A stretch of 64,000 bases of DNA from Sipunculus nudus (GCA_026874595.1 CM049306.1:58100019-58164018); one strand, 5' to 3'; shown: positions 12,501 to 22,740, counted from the stretch's first letter. Translations and numbers: made by a program. Notes: a model not told the origin generated them from the sequence alone.

Positions 12501-13396
12501 TGGTTACAAGTAGTAGTTGAGAACAGTTAGAAAGATAAGTTTATATTACAACCTAAAAATATTTCATTTAAAATGTGATGCCAGAAGCTGTCTATAATGA
12601 TTAAAAATACACTATTTGATTACAAGTGTTGTTCATCATTTTATACATCAGCTCAGCCATGTCACACCATCAAACACCCTCTGCCGATAAATTCCCACCT
12701 TGACATTGACCTTGGAGTACTTTTCTCTTGTATTTCTGTGCCCTTTCCATACCCTGAATCATTTATATTTACTTTAAAGACTGTCAGACTGTTCCATAAT
12801 TTAGCTTTCTGCATGAAGTTCTTAACTAAATCAAAACACAGGCTGACTTTTCCTGACTTTCACAAATATTCTAAAAATTCCATGAGTTTTGATGAAATTC
12901 CCTGATATTTCATATATTCTGAAAATAATTTTCCCTGATTTTTTCCTGACCCTGTGATATTTTGAACCATTTTGGAAGCATGCTGGAAATGATTATCACC
13001 TCTAGTTGGACCCTTGGTCATGATTTTTCCTGGGTAAGATACACATGTGAGAAGTGGTTTGGCGAATACAAGCCCTGCACTAAATGACATCACAGTTCAG
13101 TCTGCTTAATGGCTGCTATAGACTAAAGTGTACGCGTACAGTTGAAAAAAAAATGATTTGTGAAGTGGAAAATATAGTAAATATATAATATAAGAAATGT
13201 AGATGTACATAAAAATCTTCATTTATAGCCTGCTGACAAGACTCAATAAACTTACCTCTACAAAGTAGACATTTGGAAAAGTGACGTCAATAATTGAGCA
13301 GCCTGTGCTGAAATCTGAGCGTTGATCACCTATCTTGATCCCGACGGCAGGTTTGATTGTACAGTTAATTGGCTGTGGTCCTGCTTCAGCTGCCAT
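1..13396 (-). CDS. NICN1: Nicolin-1 (NICN1) homologue, gene span, 3' end off the window
   Basis: The gene span on the minus strand contains five coding exons: 13396-13256, 12287-12209, 6775-6675, 1135-1022 and 31-1. Joined, they give 466 nt (155 codons plus one base) without a stop. Recognition is by residue-level similarity to vertebrate nicolin-1: IDVTFPNV and FKNFYTAWLSVRV in exons 1-2, KWQTCLKRKQLMPDAH in exon 3 and RFILRQPSPVWKEF in exon 4. The human protein is about 213 residues, so roughly 55 C-terminal residues lie left of position 1. Nicolin-1 is known as a subunit (PGs5) co-purifying with the TTLL1 tubulin polyglutamylase complex, which adds glutamate side chains to axonemal and neuronal microtubules; it has no known catalytic motif. 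Introns are long for such a small gene (about 1.0, 5.5, 5.4 and 1.0 kb) because of repeats. The 5' UTR and promoter are not identified; an AG acceptor-like GATTCAG lies 6 bases before the ATG, so a non-coding first exon farther right is possible. Confidence 0.93.
985..1004. repeat. Short (TA)n tract in NICN1 intron 4
   Basis: A short AT dinucleotide run. The rest of intron 4 (32-1021) shows nothing else recognisable. Confidence 0.8.
1022..1135 (-). CDS. NICN1: NICN1 coding exon 4
   Basis: The exon is 114 bp, 38 codons, phase 0 at both ends. The acceptor is TTCTTTGCAG and the donor GTGGGT. It begins LRFELTNIVGMRFILRQPSP and continues VWKEFKIEDIRLYKHSVE. The ILRQPSP motif and the following W..F..E pattern are diagnostic of nicolin-1. 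The first 20 codons are repeated, diverged but open, three more times immediately upstream in the gene (see 1176-1235, 1280-1321 and 1359-1418). Confidence 0.96.
1176..1235 (-). pseudogene. Extra copy b of the NICN1 exon-4 5' half
   Basis: A 60-nt block follows a very good acceptor (GTTTTCTCTACAG). It translates as LRLELTNMVGLRFILRQPSP, 17 of 20 residues identical to exon 4, with no stop. By my reading there are about 11 base differences over 21 codons including the next one, of which 8 are synonymous and 3 conservative. Directly after the homologous block comes GTTTGTGT, a possible but weak donor; the second half of exon 4 is missing. It could be a cassette exon in the same phase (0-0) or a decaying duplicate; the codon pattern argues against long neutral decay. 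Confidence 0.8.
1280..1321 (-). pseudogene. Extra copy c of the NICN1 exon-4 5' half, 18-nt in-frame deletion
   Basis: After an acceptor (TTGTTTTCACTTCAG) 14 codons are open: LSFEWKLSLRQPSP. Relative to the other copies six codons are missing, which keeps the frame, and the LRQPSP end is retained. It is followed by the same GTTTGTGT sequence as copies b and d. Confidence 0.7.
1359..1418 (-). pseudogene. Extra copy d of the NICN1 exon-4 5' half
   Basis: This 60-nt block follows the acceptor GTTTGTTCTCTATAG and reads LRFELPFLVNLRSILRQLSQ without a stop. It is the most diverged of the copies (ILRQPSP has become ILRQLSQ) but has no frame-breaking indel. It is followed by GTTTGTGT. The spacing between acceptors in the four-copy array is 100, 86 and 97 bp. 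Confidence 0.7.
1853..1870. repeat. Poly-G run (18 G)
   Basis: A homopolymer G tract in the repeat family shared with 3535-3547 and 27746-27776; each follows similar flanking sequence (cag-tgcaagga or similar). Confidence 0.9.
1978..3125. mobile_element. Modular element with 13-bp inverted ends and three internal tandem modules
   Basis: The ends carry perfect inverted copies of AGCTCAGCTGACT (1989-2001) and AGTCAGCTGAGCT (3110-3122). Between them are three tandem modules beginning CTCAAAAATAGAG at 2115, 2452 and 2741, i.e. units of 337, 289 and about 335 bp, the middle one lacking about 45 bp. Each has a core AGGTGGCGCCACC or a variant. The 3' end contains the hairpin TGACT-gaa-AGTCA followed by GCTGAGCTAA, which resembles a non-autonomous Helitron or Helentron end (hairpin then CTRR). 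It has no coding capacity. Confidence 0.7.
4183..4212. repeat. Poly-G run (20 G, A, 9 G)
   Basis: The tract sits at the position homologous to the G-run at 28534-28545; both are followed by '..atgagaat..acagcagggg'. Confidence 0.9.
5371..5701 (-). mobile_element. tRNA-derived SINE, family 1, copy 1
   Basis: Read on the minus strand the element begins ACAGGCTTCTGTAGCTCAGG, with a tRNA A-box (TAGCTCAGGGGTAGAGC) and a B-box-like GTTTGAATCTC. It continues into a GGTCGGCCCCCACCCAGGGT body and ends near GGAATTCTGC. It matches 17867-18170 and 49230-49474 along this length. It is non-coding; the apparent ORF inside is incidental. Confidence 0.85.
5702..6674. other. NICN1 intron 3, no recognised feature
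   Basis: AT-rich intron sequence. Positions 6185-6250 (ggtggttgacttcacatatg, tgtggaagctgtaaggtcc) weakly resemble the repeat at 41870-42260. A run of 14 A lies near 6540. Nothing else is seen. Confidence 0.5.
6675..6775 (-). CDS. NICN1: NICN1 coding exon 3
   Basis: The exon is 101 bp with a TTGCAG acceptor and a GTCAGA donor. Its first two bases complete the codon split from exon 2 (valine), giving VDPKWQTCLKRKQLMPDAH and then CETGSEDYFTITKKQ. The W, TCL and LMPD..H positions match the human nicolin segment KWVTCLRDYCLMPDPH. It ends in phase 0. Confidence 0.95.
7270..7490. repeat. Degenerate ~62-bp tandem repeat
   Basis: About four imperfect units contain 'ttctctgaa(c/t)tctt', 'ggggaca..catgg..aagga' and '(t/c)atgtgggata'. 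The second unit is shortened. Two overlapping short ORFs on the minus strand (EEFRESIPHVNP-like) are products of the repeat. Confidence 0.8.
7491..8797. other. NICN1 intron 2, no recognised feature
   Basis: AT-rich intron sequence; I see no exon, RNA gene or repeat with a partner in the window. Confidence 0.5.
8798..8824 (+). repeat. Isolated left end of the GCTCAGCTGA element family
   Basis: ATGGGTCATGATGCTCAGCT followed by GA matches the left ends at 1441, 1978 and 27631. No matching right end is found nearby, so this is a truncated or diverged copy. Confidence 0.6.
9240..9425 (+). mobile_element. Probable SINE or LINE 3' end with (ATT)n tail
   Basis: The sequence 'aatggtgctatataaaaacta' leads into an (ATT)n tract (9377-9421). 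A GTGCTATATAAA motif before an ATT tail is a common 3' end of metazoan SINEs and CR1/RTE-like LINEs. The family was not identified. Confidence 0.5.
10830..11242. repeat. Long imperfect inverted repeat in NICN1 intron 2
   Basis: The left arm 10830-10872 (TATCAAGCCTCTGGCA...GAGACCTTG) pairs with the right arm 11200-11242 (CAAGGTCTC...TGCCAGAGGCTTGATA). The arms are about 43 bp long with roughly 80% complementarity and are separated by about 330 bp. A third AGGCTTGATAA lies at 11162. It may be a MITE or hairpin element; no target-site duplication was recognised. Confidence 0.7.
12209..12287 (-). CDS. NICN1: NICN1 coding exon 2
   Basis: The exon is 79 bp: 26 codons plus one base. It encodes VGEIHFKNFYTAWLSVRVQ and continues to RPD. 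It starts after TTTGAAG and ends before GTGAGT. An alternative acceptor 14 bases upstream (AATCAG) was rejected because only the chosen one keeps phase 0 with exon 1 and gives a gap-free alignment with vertebrate nicolin (EITFKNYYTAFLSIRV). Confidence 0.93.
13256..13396 (-). CDS. NICN1: NICN1 coding exon 1
   Basis: There are 47 codons, starting MAAEAGPQPINCTIKPAVG and ending PNVYFVE, followed by a GTAAGT donor. The ATG is in good context (AGGATGG). The end of the exon (SIIDVTFPNV) matches the conserved nicolin N-terminal strand VIDVTFPSV. The exon ends in phase 0, exactly compatible with exon 2. The start was chosen because it is the first ATG and because the preceding bases look like an intron acceptor. 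Confidence 0.93.
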
Positions 13397-13734
13397 CCTC
13401 CTGAATCACACGATAGTCAGATCTTAAATGTTACATCCACATACTATTGAACACATACCAGAATATATATAATTACAAATACATTAGTAAATGCCTAAAT
13501 AATATTTTACCTTCTGGTATGTCTGCACAATTATATCATTAACTATAATGAAACTTTAAATCTGCATCAATAAACGCACACCAGGATATATATTCTGTAA
13601 GTAACAATAAGAATATCTTATAATATAAATATACCTTTAAGCTTATATTAAAACCTTAAAGTAAGATATATGAATAATAATAGTTCAAAAAGGTAGAAAA
13701 ATGTAGGAGAGGAACATATGAATACCATGCCATC

Positions 13735-15410
13735 AAAAAGAAAGGTAACTCTAGATGACATGTAAATAGACTAATCTGAAAGAAAGGCAGCTACAGGACA
13801 TGCACCTAAGAAAACAAGGAACCAGAAACACAAATACTCCCCCACCCCATGCATAACTCCAGTGTGGGTATTTTCTGTGACATGTATTCAACTAGCTCCA
13901 AAGAAAACTTGCATATGATTTGAAGGCTAAGTGTTCTAATTTACTGACCTATCAGAACAAAAGTGAAAAAGACCATTTTTTTGTGTGCAGAAAGTTGTTT
14001 AACAGAGATGGCCCTACCTGCAGGTGATAATCACATGTCAGTCATGTGTTGAATAAGTCTGTAAAATTTGGTGAAGAAAGCAGCAAGGGTCTTAGAGACA
14101 TGTGGTAAAAGAATGGGGGGTGGGGGGGGGGGGGTGGGTGGACAGCTAGACTTCCGCATGCCAAGACTCACAGACAGTAGGATGCAGATCATTTTAGTAG
14201 TCCTTCCTCTTATGACAGGGGACTTACAATTATCATGTTTCCCCTAATAATGGAGGCACCAACATCTGAACAGCAAAGTATGAAAATGTTGACCTCTGAC
14301 CTTGAACTTTGACCCTCTGACCCAAAAATCTAAAAATCACACATCAAACATGATCAACATGTATACACAATTTGGTGTTAAAAGCTGCAGTGGTTCCTTA
14401 GGTATATAACAGCTTTCACAACATACACAGAAACATGTAAAATCAAGAATTTTTGCCATCAGCAAACTTTGAAAGTCCCATGAAAACATTTTGAAAGAAA
14501 TCCAGTTCAACCTTACATTCATTTAAAATCCCTTGGCCTAAGGAATTGTTGTATATGTTTTGAAGGATCAGGTGTTCTTATTTATTCACTGATCAGTAAA
14601 AAAGCGAAAAAGACCCTTTAGGATCGTGAAAAGTAGGGTAACAGTAGGTGGCGCCACCTGCAGGTCATAATCACATGCCAGTCATCTCAATAATATGTAC
14701 AAAAATTTGGGGAAGAAAGCTGCAAGTGTTTTGGAGATATTTGGTAGAGAAGAAGGCAGAACGGATGGAAAGACAGATGGACAGATGGAAAGTTCCAGAC
14801 AATTTTAGTAGTCCCTCCTCCTACGGCGGGGAACTAATAAACAGTGTCTTATATGAAAGAAAGGCTACTCTGATAGAGGAACATTATAAAACAATGTCTG
14901 ATTTGAAAGAAAATACAGCTTTTGGAGAGAGGCATTATAAGATTAGTATCTTATCTGAAAGAAGGGCAGCTCTAGAAAAGGAACATCATAAACATTGTCT
15001 GATATGTAAATAAAGAAACTCCATGAGAGTAACACAGGGAAGTATTTGATATAAGAGTAAGGTAACTAGGGCAGGGAAATACGGTAAGAATGGCACGTGT
15101 CTGATCTGAAAGAAAGGCAACTCTAGGGCAGGGATATAAGAATAGTGTCTGATCTGAAAGAAAGGCAACTCTAGGAGACAGACATAAGAATGGTGTGTGA
15201 TATGTAAGAAAGTATTTAAATTAAACTCTAGGAGAAGGATATATAAGAGTGTGTGATCTGAAAGAAGGGCAACTCAAGAAAAGGAATTAAAGAAACAGTG
15301 TCTGATAAGAAAATGAAGAAATTTTAGGAGAGGGACATAAAATCTGAAGGAAATGCAAATTAATCTACAAGAGGAACGTAAGAATAGTATCAGATCTTTC
15401 CTGCAAGAAC
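13735..15410. repeat. Degenerate ~50-60 bp minisatellite interrupted by a module pair
   Basis: Units of the form 'gtctgatctgaaagaaaggcaactctagg..gga(c/a)ataagaata' occur at 13735-13805 and again from about 14850 to 15410 (at least nine units). Between them are two copies of an unrelated module (about 13890-14230 and 14530-14840) ending 'attttagtagtcc(c/t)tcctc'. The 121-codon ORF at 14648-15013 is a by-product of the repeat (S-E-R-R-A-A-L-E-like periodicity), not a gene. Confidence 0.75.
13890..14840. mobile_element. Two-module repeat with AGGTGGCGCCACCT core
   Basis: The two modules share 'tttgaaggct/atca', 'gtgaaaaagacc', 'cctgcaggt(g/c)ataatcacatg' and 'aattttagtagtcc'. The second has the perfect palindrome AGGTGGCGCCACCT (14646-14659). 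The first contains a G-run (14122-14134). The module layout is like the elements at 1978-3125 and 20240-21393. Confidence 0.6.
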
Positions 15411-17866
15411 TGCTCAATGTCTGCACAAGACATTCCCCTGACATGATTGCATATTAATATAGATTCTCTGATAAGATGAAAGAAAGAGTGTTTTGTTGTT
15501 ACAGAATGAGCACTAATATAATAATGTCAGTATGAGGACTGAAGGTGTGTTGAAGAACTGTTATACATGATTAAAGCCATTGATCTGGAACACAATACAC
15601 TGTGACCACTGGAAAACTAATTTACCAGAATTACCTGTTTAACATAAAAGATTGATGAAGCAACGAGCATTTAAAAAAATTAAATTGTAACTTAATATTT
15701 GGTGACAGTTTTTATGTGATTCTATGCTGAACAAGTTCACAAAAAATATGCAATATATTTAATGAAAGAGCATAAATATTGTTTATTCACCCTTTGATGT
15801 TATAATATTACTACCTGTGAGAAATACAAAGATTTAGTTTGATATTAATAGCAATATTTCAATTTAACATTACAAAAGAAAATGGTTTGTTAATCTGGTA
15901 TTTACTCAAGGTATTTAAGTGTTATGTTAGTCACAAAGGTACCCCTTTCACATTTCCAAGAGCAAAGTGAATCAGGTACAATTAATCAGTGATTTAAACA
16001 TTATACCATGCTTCAATAAAACTCATAATATACCTTGCAATTGGAAAACATAAAGACTAAAAAAATAAGTTTTGATTTACATGTTGTGTAGCACCCGGTG
16101 ATTCGCTGCTGTCTGATAACTAGACATATTTCTTCTGGATGAACTGTTCGGTTTATCTCATATAACAGGGTACAAATTATACTCCTGGTTTTGAATCAGT
16201 AGATCTGTATCACAGAATGTAAAACACTGCAGCATTGACTGCCCTGAGAATGAACACTGGCTGAACCTCAAGGGATATCTGATCAATTACAGGTATCCAC
16301 TGTTCTGGTGAAGTACTGACACACACACCTGTATATCATACAGTACTGGCCTGCCATGAAGACAGAGTAAAGGAAAAATTCCAACTGGCAAGATGCCATT
16401 AGTAATTAACTAGTCAAGCCACTCTGTAACCATGAGGAATCATGCATTTTTAATCTACATCCAGGCCAGGGAGTTATACACAGCACACATTTATCCATGG
16501 TTTATTCATGCTGATGTTTGATATATGGCAATAAGCTTGCCATCTGATCTTAGTAGCAAGGCCACAGTGAATGAAGGGTATGTAAGGCTGCCGTGCTCGT
16601 TCAACACCTGACCCATTTAAATGAATAGACAATTGGTCATGTAAAAACAATGAAATCGCCATGCCCTTTCTTAACTGAGAGAAGACAAATGTTAATAGGA
16701 TATCCAGGCTCCTATGTTTATTTCATGCTATGCTGTGCATGATCCTTTATTGATAGCTTGGATATAATGAGGCCCAAATGAATCCTTTACATAAACAGGG
16801 TCATTCAAGAAAATTATTTTTTTTTCAAAGGTAATCATATAAGTTTATACATATGACTTGTCACATTTCTTACTAGGAAAATAAACATACAATAGAAATA
16901 TTTAATGAAAAGCTATGTGTTTGCAACTCTAGCCTGTAACCCTTTGAAGCTGAATTTTAAAAAAAAGCAAGACCAATTAGCAAAAACAAACATAATAAAG
17001 TTGGATAACAAATATTTCAGTTGATTTGATTCAATTTTTAAATAATTGAAACTTTCATAGACTGGATTGAGTCCCAGATGGCATTATTCACTCAATGCCT
17101 GAGAGAATATTGTCTTCAAAGTGGATCAGAATAAAATTGTACCTGCCATGATCATTACATAATATGTCTGTTGGTTGTCATCTTAGCTGGTCTCTGGGAT
17201 CAACAAAACTACTAGTTTGGACATGAAAACAGGCTATCCTAAAGCTTTAGTGGATACGATGGTACACTTAAAATCTAATTCAGTTTTCTTCAAAAGTGTG
17301 CATGGTAAAAAGACAGGAACACATCCAGTTAAAATATAAAATAATGAAGGATGAAATATTAAACCTTCAAGACAATCCTGATGGTCTTCCATGAAAGAAA
17401 GACATGTTTATATATTTAAGCATGAAAATACCAAGGATCCATAAACTGCTGTACAGTATTATACAGATGTTTGTACAAAACTTAATACACCTTAATTACC
17501 TCACCAAAATAAGTAGTTATAATGATAAGTCCAAGAAAAAGCAAGACAACATGATTATAATGCTTCTCCTTTATCTATTAATGGTGGCTGTTCTCCTTGC
17601 TGTGTCACAATTTCAAATATTCAATTTCAAACAGCAATGACATGTTCATGACGATAACCCAGGACTGAACAGTCTTGTACTACATGGGACATGTGGCCTT
17701 ACAGGTATTAAAAAATCTTGCTCCATGGCAGTAGTAATAATATTAGCAAGAAGAAACAAGTTTGCTTGATTAATTTTCCTTGTAAATTTATAAATGAAAA
17801 CCTGCTATGACAGGGACCATCTCTGTGGTCACAAACGAATATATTCTGCAAAGATGCAAAATTTTA
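15411..17866. other. Intergenic, no recognised feature
   Basis: AT-rich sequence upstream of NICN1. A 5' UTR exon or promoter of NICN1 may lie here but I cannot place it. Confidence 0.4.
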
Positions 17867-18170
17867 CAGGCCCTAGGTCTAGAGGTAAAGCACAGGGCTC
17901 CAAGCCAGGAGCTCGTGAGTTTGAATCTTAGCAAAGGCGGGGCAGTTTTCAGGGCGGGCCCCCACCCAGGGTGAGTGAGCAGGCTTTATGGGAGACTGTG
18001 TCCAACAAGAGTGTTTCACTCACAAACCAGTGCACCTTTGGGGGATCCTTGGCGTTATAACCCAGCAATGGGGATGACACACATTCAGGACCCCCAGGAG
18101 TGGTACAATAAGCCAGAATATCACGTGTAAGCCCCTGTCAAGTAGTCTAAAACTGGAATAAAATTCTGCA
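17867..18170 (+). mobile_element. tRNA-derived SINE, family 1, copy 2
   Basis: The A-box region is TAGGTCTAGAGGTAAAGCAC and the B-box region GAGTTTGAATCTTAGC, followed by GGGCGGGCCCCCACCCAGGG and a 3' end AATAAAATTCTGCAG. It is collinear with copies at 5371-5701 and 49230-49474. Confidence 0.85.
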
Positions 18171-18459
18171 GAAGTACATAGTGCTTATAGTTAAGCAAGC
18201 ATTAAAAAAATGTAGGCAGTAACCTCCACCAAAAAAATCTAAAACAAGCAAATTCAAGGAATTTATGTCATCCGCTTCCGCCTTCAAGTCTGGGATGATT
18301 TTAAGGTCTGGGATGACTTAGTGCAAAAAGTTTTAACCATGCTAAACACATAGCAGCACCTGGCAGTTACTGCAAAAAATTCAAGTAATTTATGTCACCT
18401 GCTAGCGACACCTGTAGGTGATTAGTGACAATAAATGTGCTGATTCATCATATCAATAA

Positions 18460-19110
18460 CTAGATATTCCTTGGCACCGCAGGTGCCATAGTATCCCCAG
18501 ACAATTAATCCCCCCTTTTAGAATAGGCTCTCCATCTTCAGCAGCATATATATACTGACACTTGGCATTAAGCGACAATGGTTTCTACCATCTATTAACT
18601 TGAAAAAACATAATTTTTCACCAAATACGGGGGCCAATATGGTTAATCACTCTTGAGAAAAGATCATTAATTTATTTTACGGAAATGGGAAGGTAGGTGG
18701 CGCCAACTGTCTGGTTTACGAGATTATTTTCCAAGATGGATAGACATAACCAAATTTAAGATCAATACCTTGAACCACTCTGGAGATATTAGCAATTTTC
18801 ACCCAAAGCTCATGCACAGATGGATGCCATGGCAAAACAATTGCAGGTGAAGCCACCAGTCTTGAGTACAAGATGGAGGAGTCCAAGCTCTATGGATATG
18901 CAATCATAGGGCAAATCACTCCTCAGAAAAGGGCATTAATTTAATCTACAATTTAAATAGGCCTTGTCCTCTCACCCATATTTATGCACATGTCAAGTTT
19001 GGTAAAGATCCCTAAAATGTTTTTTTACTTATCGCGTCCAAACAAAATCTCTGCTGTGGCAGCGCGACCATGCTTAAAAAAAATAGCACCTAAACTTTGT
19101 CTGGGGATGC
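18460..19110. mobile_element. Foldback element, copy 1 (TIR GTATCCCCAGAC)
   Basis: The left end has the palindrome GGCACCGCAGGTGCC (18473-18487) and then GTATCCCCAGAC (18491-18502). The right end is GTCTGGGGATGC (19099-19110), 11 of 12 complementary to the left. An internal AGGTGGCGCCAACT is at 18695. It shares ends and interior ('agatcc.t.aaat.tttttt.a.ttat.g.gtcca', 'aaatctctgc') with 20240-21393. It is non-coding. Confidence 0.75.
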
Positions 19111-19224
19111 AATGAAAGATGCTATAGTATTATTATCTTATCAAACAGACACACCAAAACCAATCCCATCCAAGGTATGCATGAGAGCAATCACTGACCG
19201 AAATTTGAATGAAATCAGATAATA

Positions 19225-19298
19225 GATCTATAATTAGATCTATCATATCATCGTAATTGTGGATCTATAATTAGATCTATCATATCATCGTAATTGTG
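19225..19298. repeat. 37-bp perfect tandem duplication
   Basis: Two adjacent identical 37-bp units begin GATCTATAATTAGATCTATC; each contains the inverted repeat GATCTATAATTAGATC. Confidence 0.95.
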
Positions 19299-20239
19299 GT
19301 AGATGATGGAACATTTGTTCATCATGTATAAAACACAGTTCATCAGCTTCCACTTAACTGAGATAAGGCAATGTGACCAAGGATAAATAGAAATACCACA
19401 GAATAAACTGGTCTGAGACTGCACATTGGCATAGATAAGCACTGTAATGAAATAAAATGTATATTCTGTTCCAACATTCTTCAATTAGCTTTTTTTCCAA
19501 TTTTTTTTCAAATTAATTTAATTAAGAAACCAAAATCAGTGGTCATGTGAGGTAAAAAAATACCATTTAAGGCACAATAGTGAATTGAAATGTAAAGAAA
19601 ATTTAATTACCACCATGTTGTATTTGGGATTTTATACCATGCTGTCTTTCAAGGGAACCTATTAAAAAACAGTGATTGAAACCTCTGCTTTCAGAAATGA
19701 CATTCAACTGTTGTTACAGTGGCCACAAAAATCACATCCTCAGTATAATAGCAAGGCCTTCTATTATGTTGTCAGTCATTGTCCAGGCTATTGTCCAGAT
19801 TATTTGTTTTAATGACTTGCATTGTAGAAGTCACACAATTATATTTGACTGCTTTTTACATATTACTTTCATCTTTTAGCGGGAGCTTCTGGAAGGTAGC
19901 ATATTATTTTAATTTAAGTTACTTTAGTATATCAAGTTCTGTCTGTTAAAGTGACAATAAAGTTTTAGACTTTAAAGTAACTGGTATAAAATTTCAACAC
20001 AGGAAAAGACAGACTGAGGGTTACTGAACAGGCTATAGACAGCTTTCTATGGGTGAGTGCCTTCACCAAGACAAAAATTTGTAAGGAGTTTATAAATACC
20101 AAAGATATAAATCACAGGGGTGTAAAAATGCATCAAATAACTGATGAATTGAATTGCAACCCCTCCTTTAAATTGTTATCAAAGCATTTTGTGTGATGTC
20201 ACAGCTATTTATCTTGTATGTGCATGAGATACACTTTTA

Positions 20240-21393
20240 ACTAGACATTTCTTGGCACCGCTGGTGCCAAAGTATCGCCAGACAAATGAGGTTTTGTGAT
20301 ATTTTGTTGATATAATGTGATGTATTTGTATTTTAGCAATGAATGTGAGAAACATTTGTACAAAATATAGGAATATTTAAAGTGAAGGCAATTGTTATGT
20401 AAAAGGTTATGTATAAATAGAAGTATATATTTAATGATGTATTGAGTTGTATATGTATGTTTGGAGTAACTTGTTTGAGAAATAAACTGCATTCCAAAAT
20501 ATCCAACATTTGAAAAAAAAATTAAATTAAAAAAAAAATTAAATTAAATTAAATTTTAAAATTAAATTTAAAATTAAATATACCTCATTCCATAAACCAT
20601 ATCTATATACATGCATAACATGAAAGAAATCTGTCCATTACTGTTTGACTTATAATGCTCACAGTATATACTGTCAAGTGGCAATGATGGGGTATTCAAA
20701 GGCGCAAAAAACAAGAAAAGGACAACAGGTGGTGCCACCTATCTTCTGCAAAAGACAAAACTATCCAAGATCTTCCGTCAACTTGATTTTTGGACCAATC
20801 CATGCATCCCTTTTTAAGATATTCATGATTTTTTGTGATTTTCACCATATATGGTAATATTCAAGGTCAAAGCCACTCTCAAAGGAAAGGTCATGACCCC
20901 AATTTTAATATACATCATCCCATAGCCGATACCTATGTACATGCATAATATTAAAGAAATCTGTCAATCAGTTTTTGACTTGTGATGCTAAAAGTACTGT
21001 CAAGTGGCAATGATGGGGGTATTAAACGGCACAAAAACAAGAAAAGGATACTAGGTGGCACGACCAGTTTCCGGTACATGACATCACTATCCAAGATCTT
21101 TGTCCAACTTGATTTTTGGATAAATCCATGAAAGATTTCTTGAGATATTTAAGAATTTGTGTGATTTTCCCCAAAAATGGATCTATTCAAGGTCAAGGTC
21201 ACTCTCCTAGTTGAGGTCATGACCCCATTTTAAATAGGCTTCGTCCTCTCACCTATATCTATAAATGTGTCAAGTTTGAAAAAGATCCTTGAAATATTTT
21301 TTGAGTTATTGTGTCCAAAAGAAATCTCTGCGGCGGCGGCGGCGGCGCAACCGTGCCTAAACCATAGTATCTCCAGACTATGTCTGGCGATAC
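20240..21393. mobile_element. Foldback element, copy 2 (TIR GTATCGCCAGAC)
   Basis: The left end carries GGCACCGCTGGTGCC (20254-20268) and GTATCGCCAGAC (20272-20283); the right end carries GTCTGGCGATAC (21382-21393), a perfect 12-bp inverted repeat. Inside are two tandem modules with a 326-bp period (CTGTCAAGTGGCAATGATGG at 20671 and 20997), each with a core AGGTGGTGCCACCT (20727) or AGGTGGCACGACC (21053). There is a (CGG)6-like run at about 21330-21347 and an A/T-only simple stretch at 20512-20580. It has no coding capacity. Confidence 0.8.
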
Positions 21394-21801
21394 AAATATT
21401 CACTGGCAGACCACTCCAAGCACATAGAAACATGAATGTCAGAAGGTGATGAACAGAGGAAGAGCTTCACATTTTGTATACTTTCTTAAATTAACTAACA
21501 TTGATTTTTGATACTTTTATTTTTTTTTAACTTTACTTCTTAATAAAGAATTGTATCAAGATTTGAACAGAGGGTAAATCAATTCTAAAGGCCTTCACAA
21601 GTCAGAGACCTGATAAATAATAATCAATTTAGTTGATCATCTTCAGTGTAAAGAACATTCACTTTCTTCACAGTCCTACTACAATGAAGAATTAATCCAC
21701 CAGGTCAAAAGAGTCAGACCAGATTTATACACCAAAAGCATTGATCACTTTAGGGTATGATCAACATTTTCTTTACAGTGCCTTAACATGCTATAGTACT
21801 T

Positions 21802-21910
21802 ACAGTCGGACCCCGTTAATCCGGCACCATCGGGGATTAGGAATTATGCCGGATTACGCAGTTTGCCGGATTACATTCCGTATTACATTCCGTTGTATTA
21901 CATTCATTAA
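21802..21910. mobile_element. Pogo/Tigger-like MITE end, truncated
   Basis: TACAGTCGGACCCCGTTAAT followed by CCGGCACC is a typical pogo-superfamily terminal repeat with a TA target. Further 'gccggatta' motifs follow. No matching right end was found. Confidence 0.6.
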
Positions 21911-22740
21911 TGCTAGAGCTATAAAGGCAAGTGGCAATTCGTTCTAACAAACATGTACAACCATATACACCAAGTAACAAGTGAGGTTAATGACTGATGA
22001 TTCCCTTGTTTTTATAAATATATACCTGCCTTCTTTGAATGAATGCTGTTAGATAAGCATTAAGCCTTTATGTCCAGAAAGCCAACAAACATGCAATTGA
22101 GTTTATCTTAAATGGTGATTGGAATAAACTTACAGCAGTAGATGGGCATGGTATCATGTATTCCCTTTATACATAAAACATCTGCTGTTTCTATCTCTTG
22201 AAAACAATTAAACATTAATATATTTCATCTAATCAAATAATTAAAACACTTTAATGCTCAATTCCCCCATACATGAATACAATATTAGCACACTAACAAA
22301 ATTACAAAACTTCTACCAGTCATTTAGAGCTGATGATTCAAGCTATCTGTGATCTGCAAGACAAAATTTCATGAAAACTGTATGATGATGGGGATATTCA
22401 TCTGCATATTATTTCAGTTTTATCCTCCAAAGAATAATATTTGATGAGCTTATGCTCTTACGTTACTGCTGTATATTATCAAGTGAAGTAAAACTGTTTG
22501 CAGAAATTTATGTAAGTTGCATGCACCATAAACTTTTAGCAGCTGTTAAAGCTATCCAAGATAATCAGTATATAAACAGACCTCAAAGCAATTTGAAATT
22601 TGAAGCAAACCAAATGCGAAGAAATATGATCTTTTATTTGATCATTTAATAAAAAAACCTAAGAAATTTGACAAATAAAAATTTGCTAAAAATTGTGGAA
22701 TTTTCTGCTCAAGACAGAAGGATAACAGACAAAGACCAGT

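Noticed and set aside
14648..15013. 121-codon plus-strand ORF
   Set aside because: It lies in the minisatellite and its flanking module; the amino-acid periodicity follows the DNA repeat.
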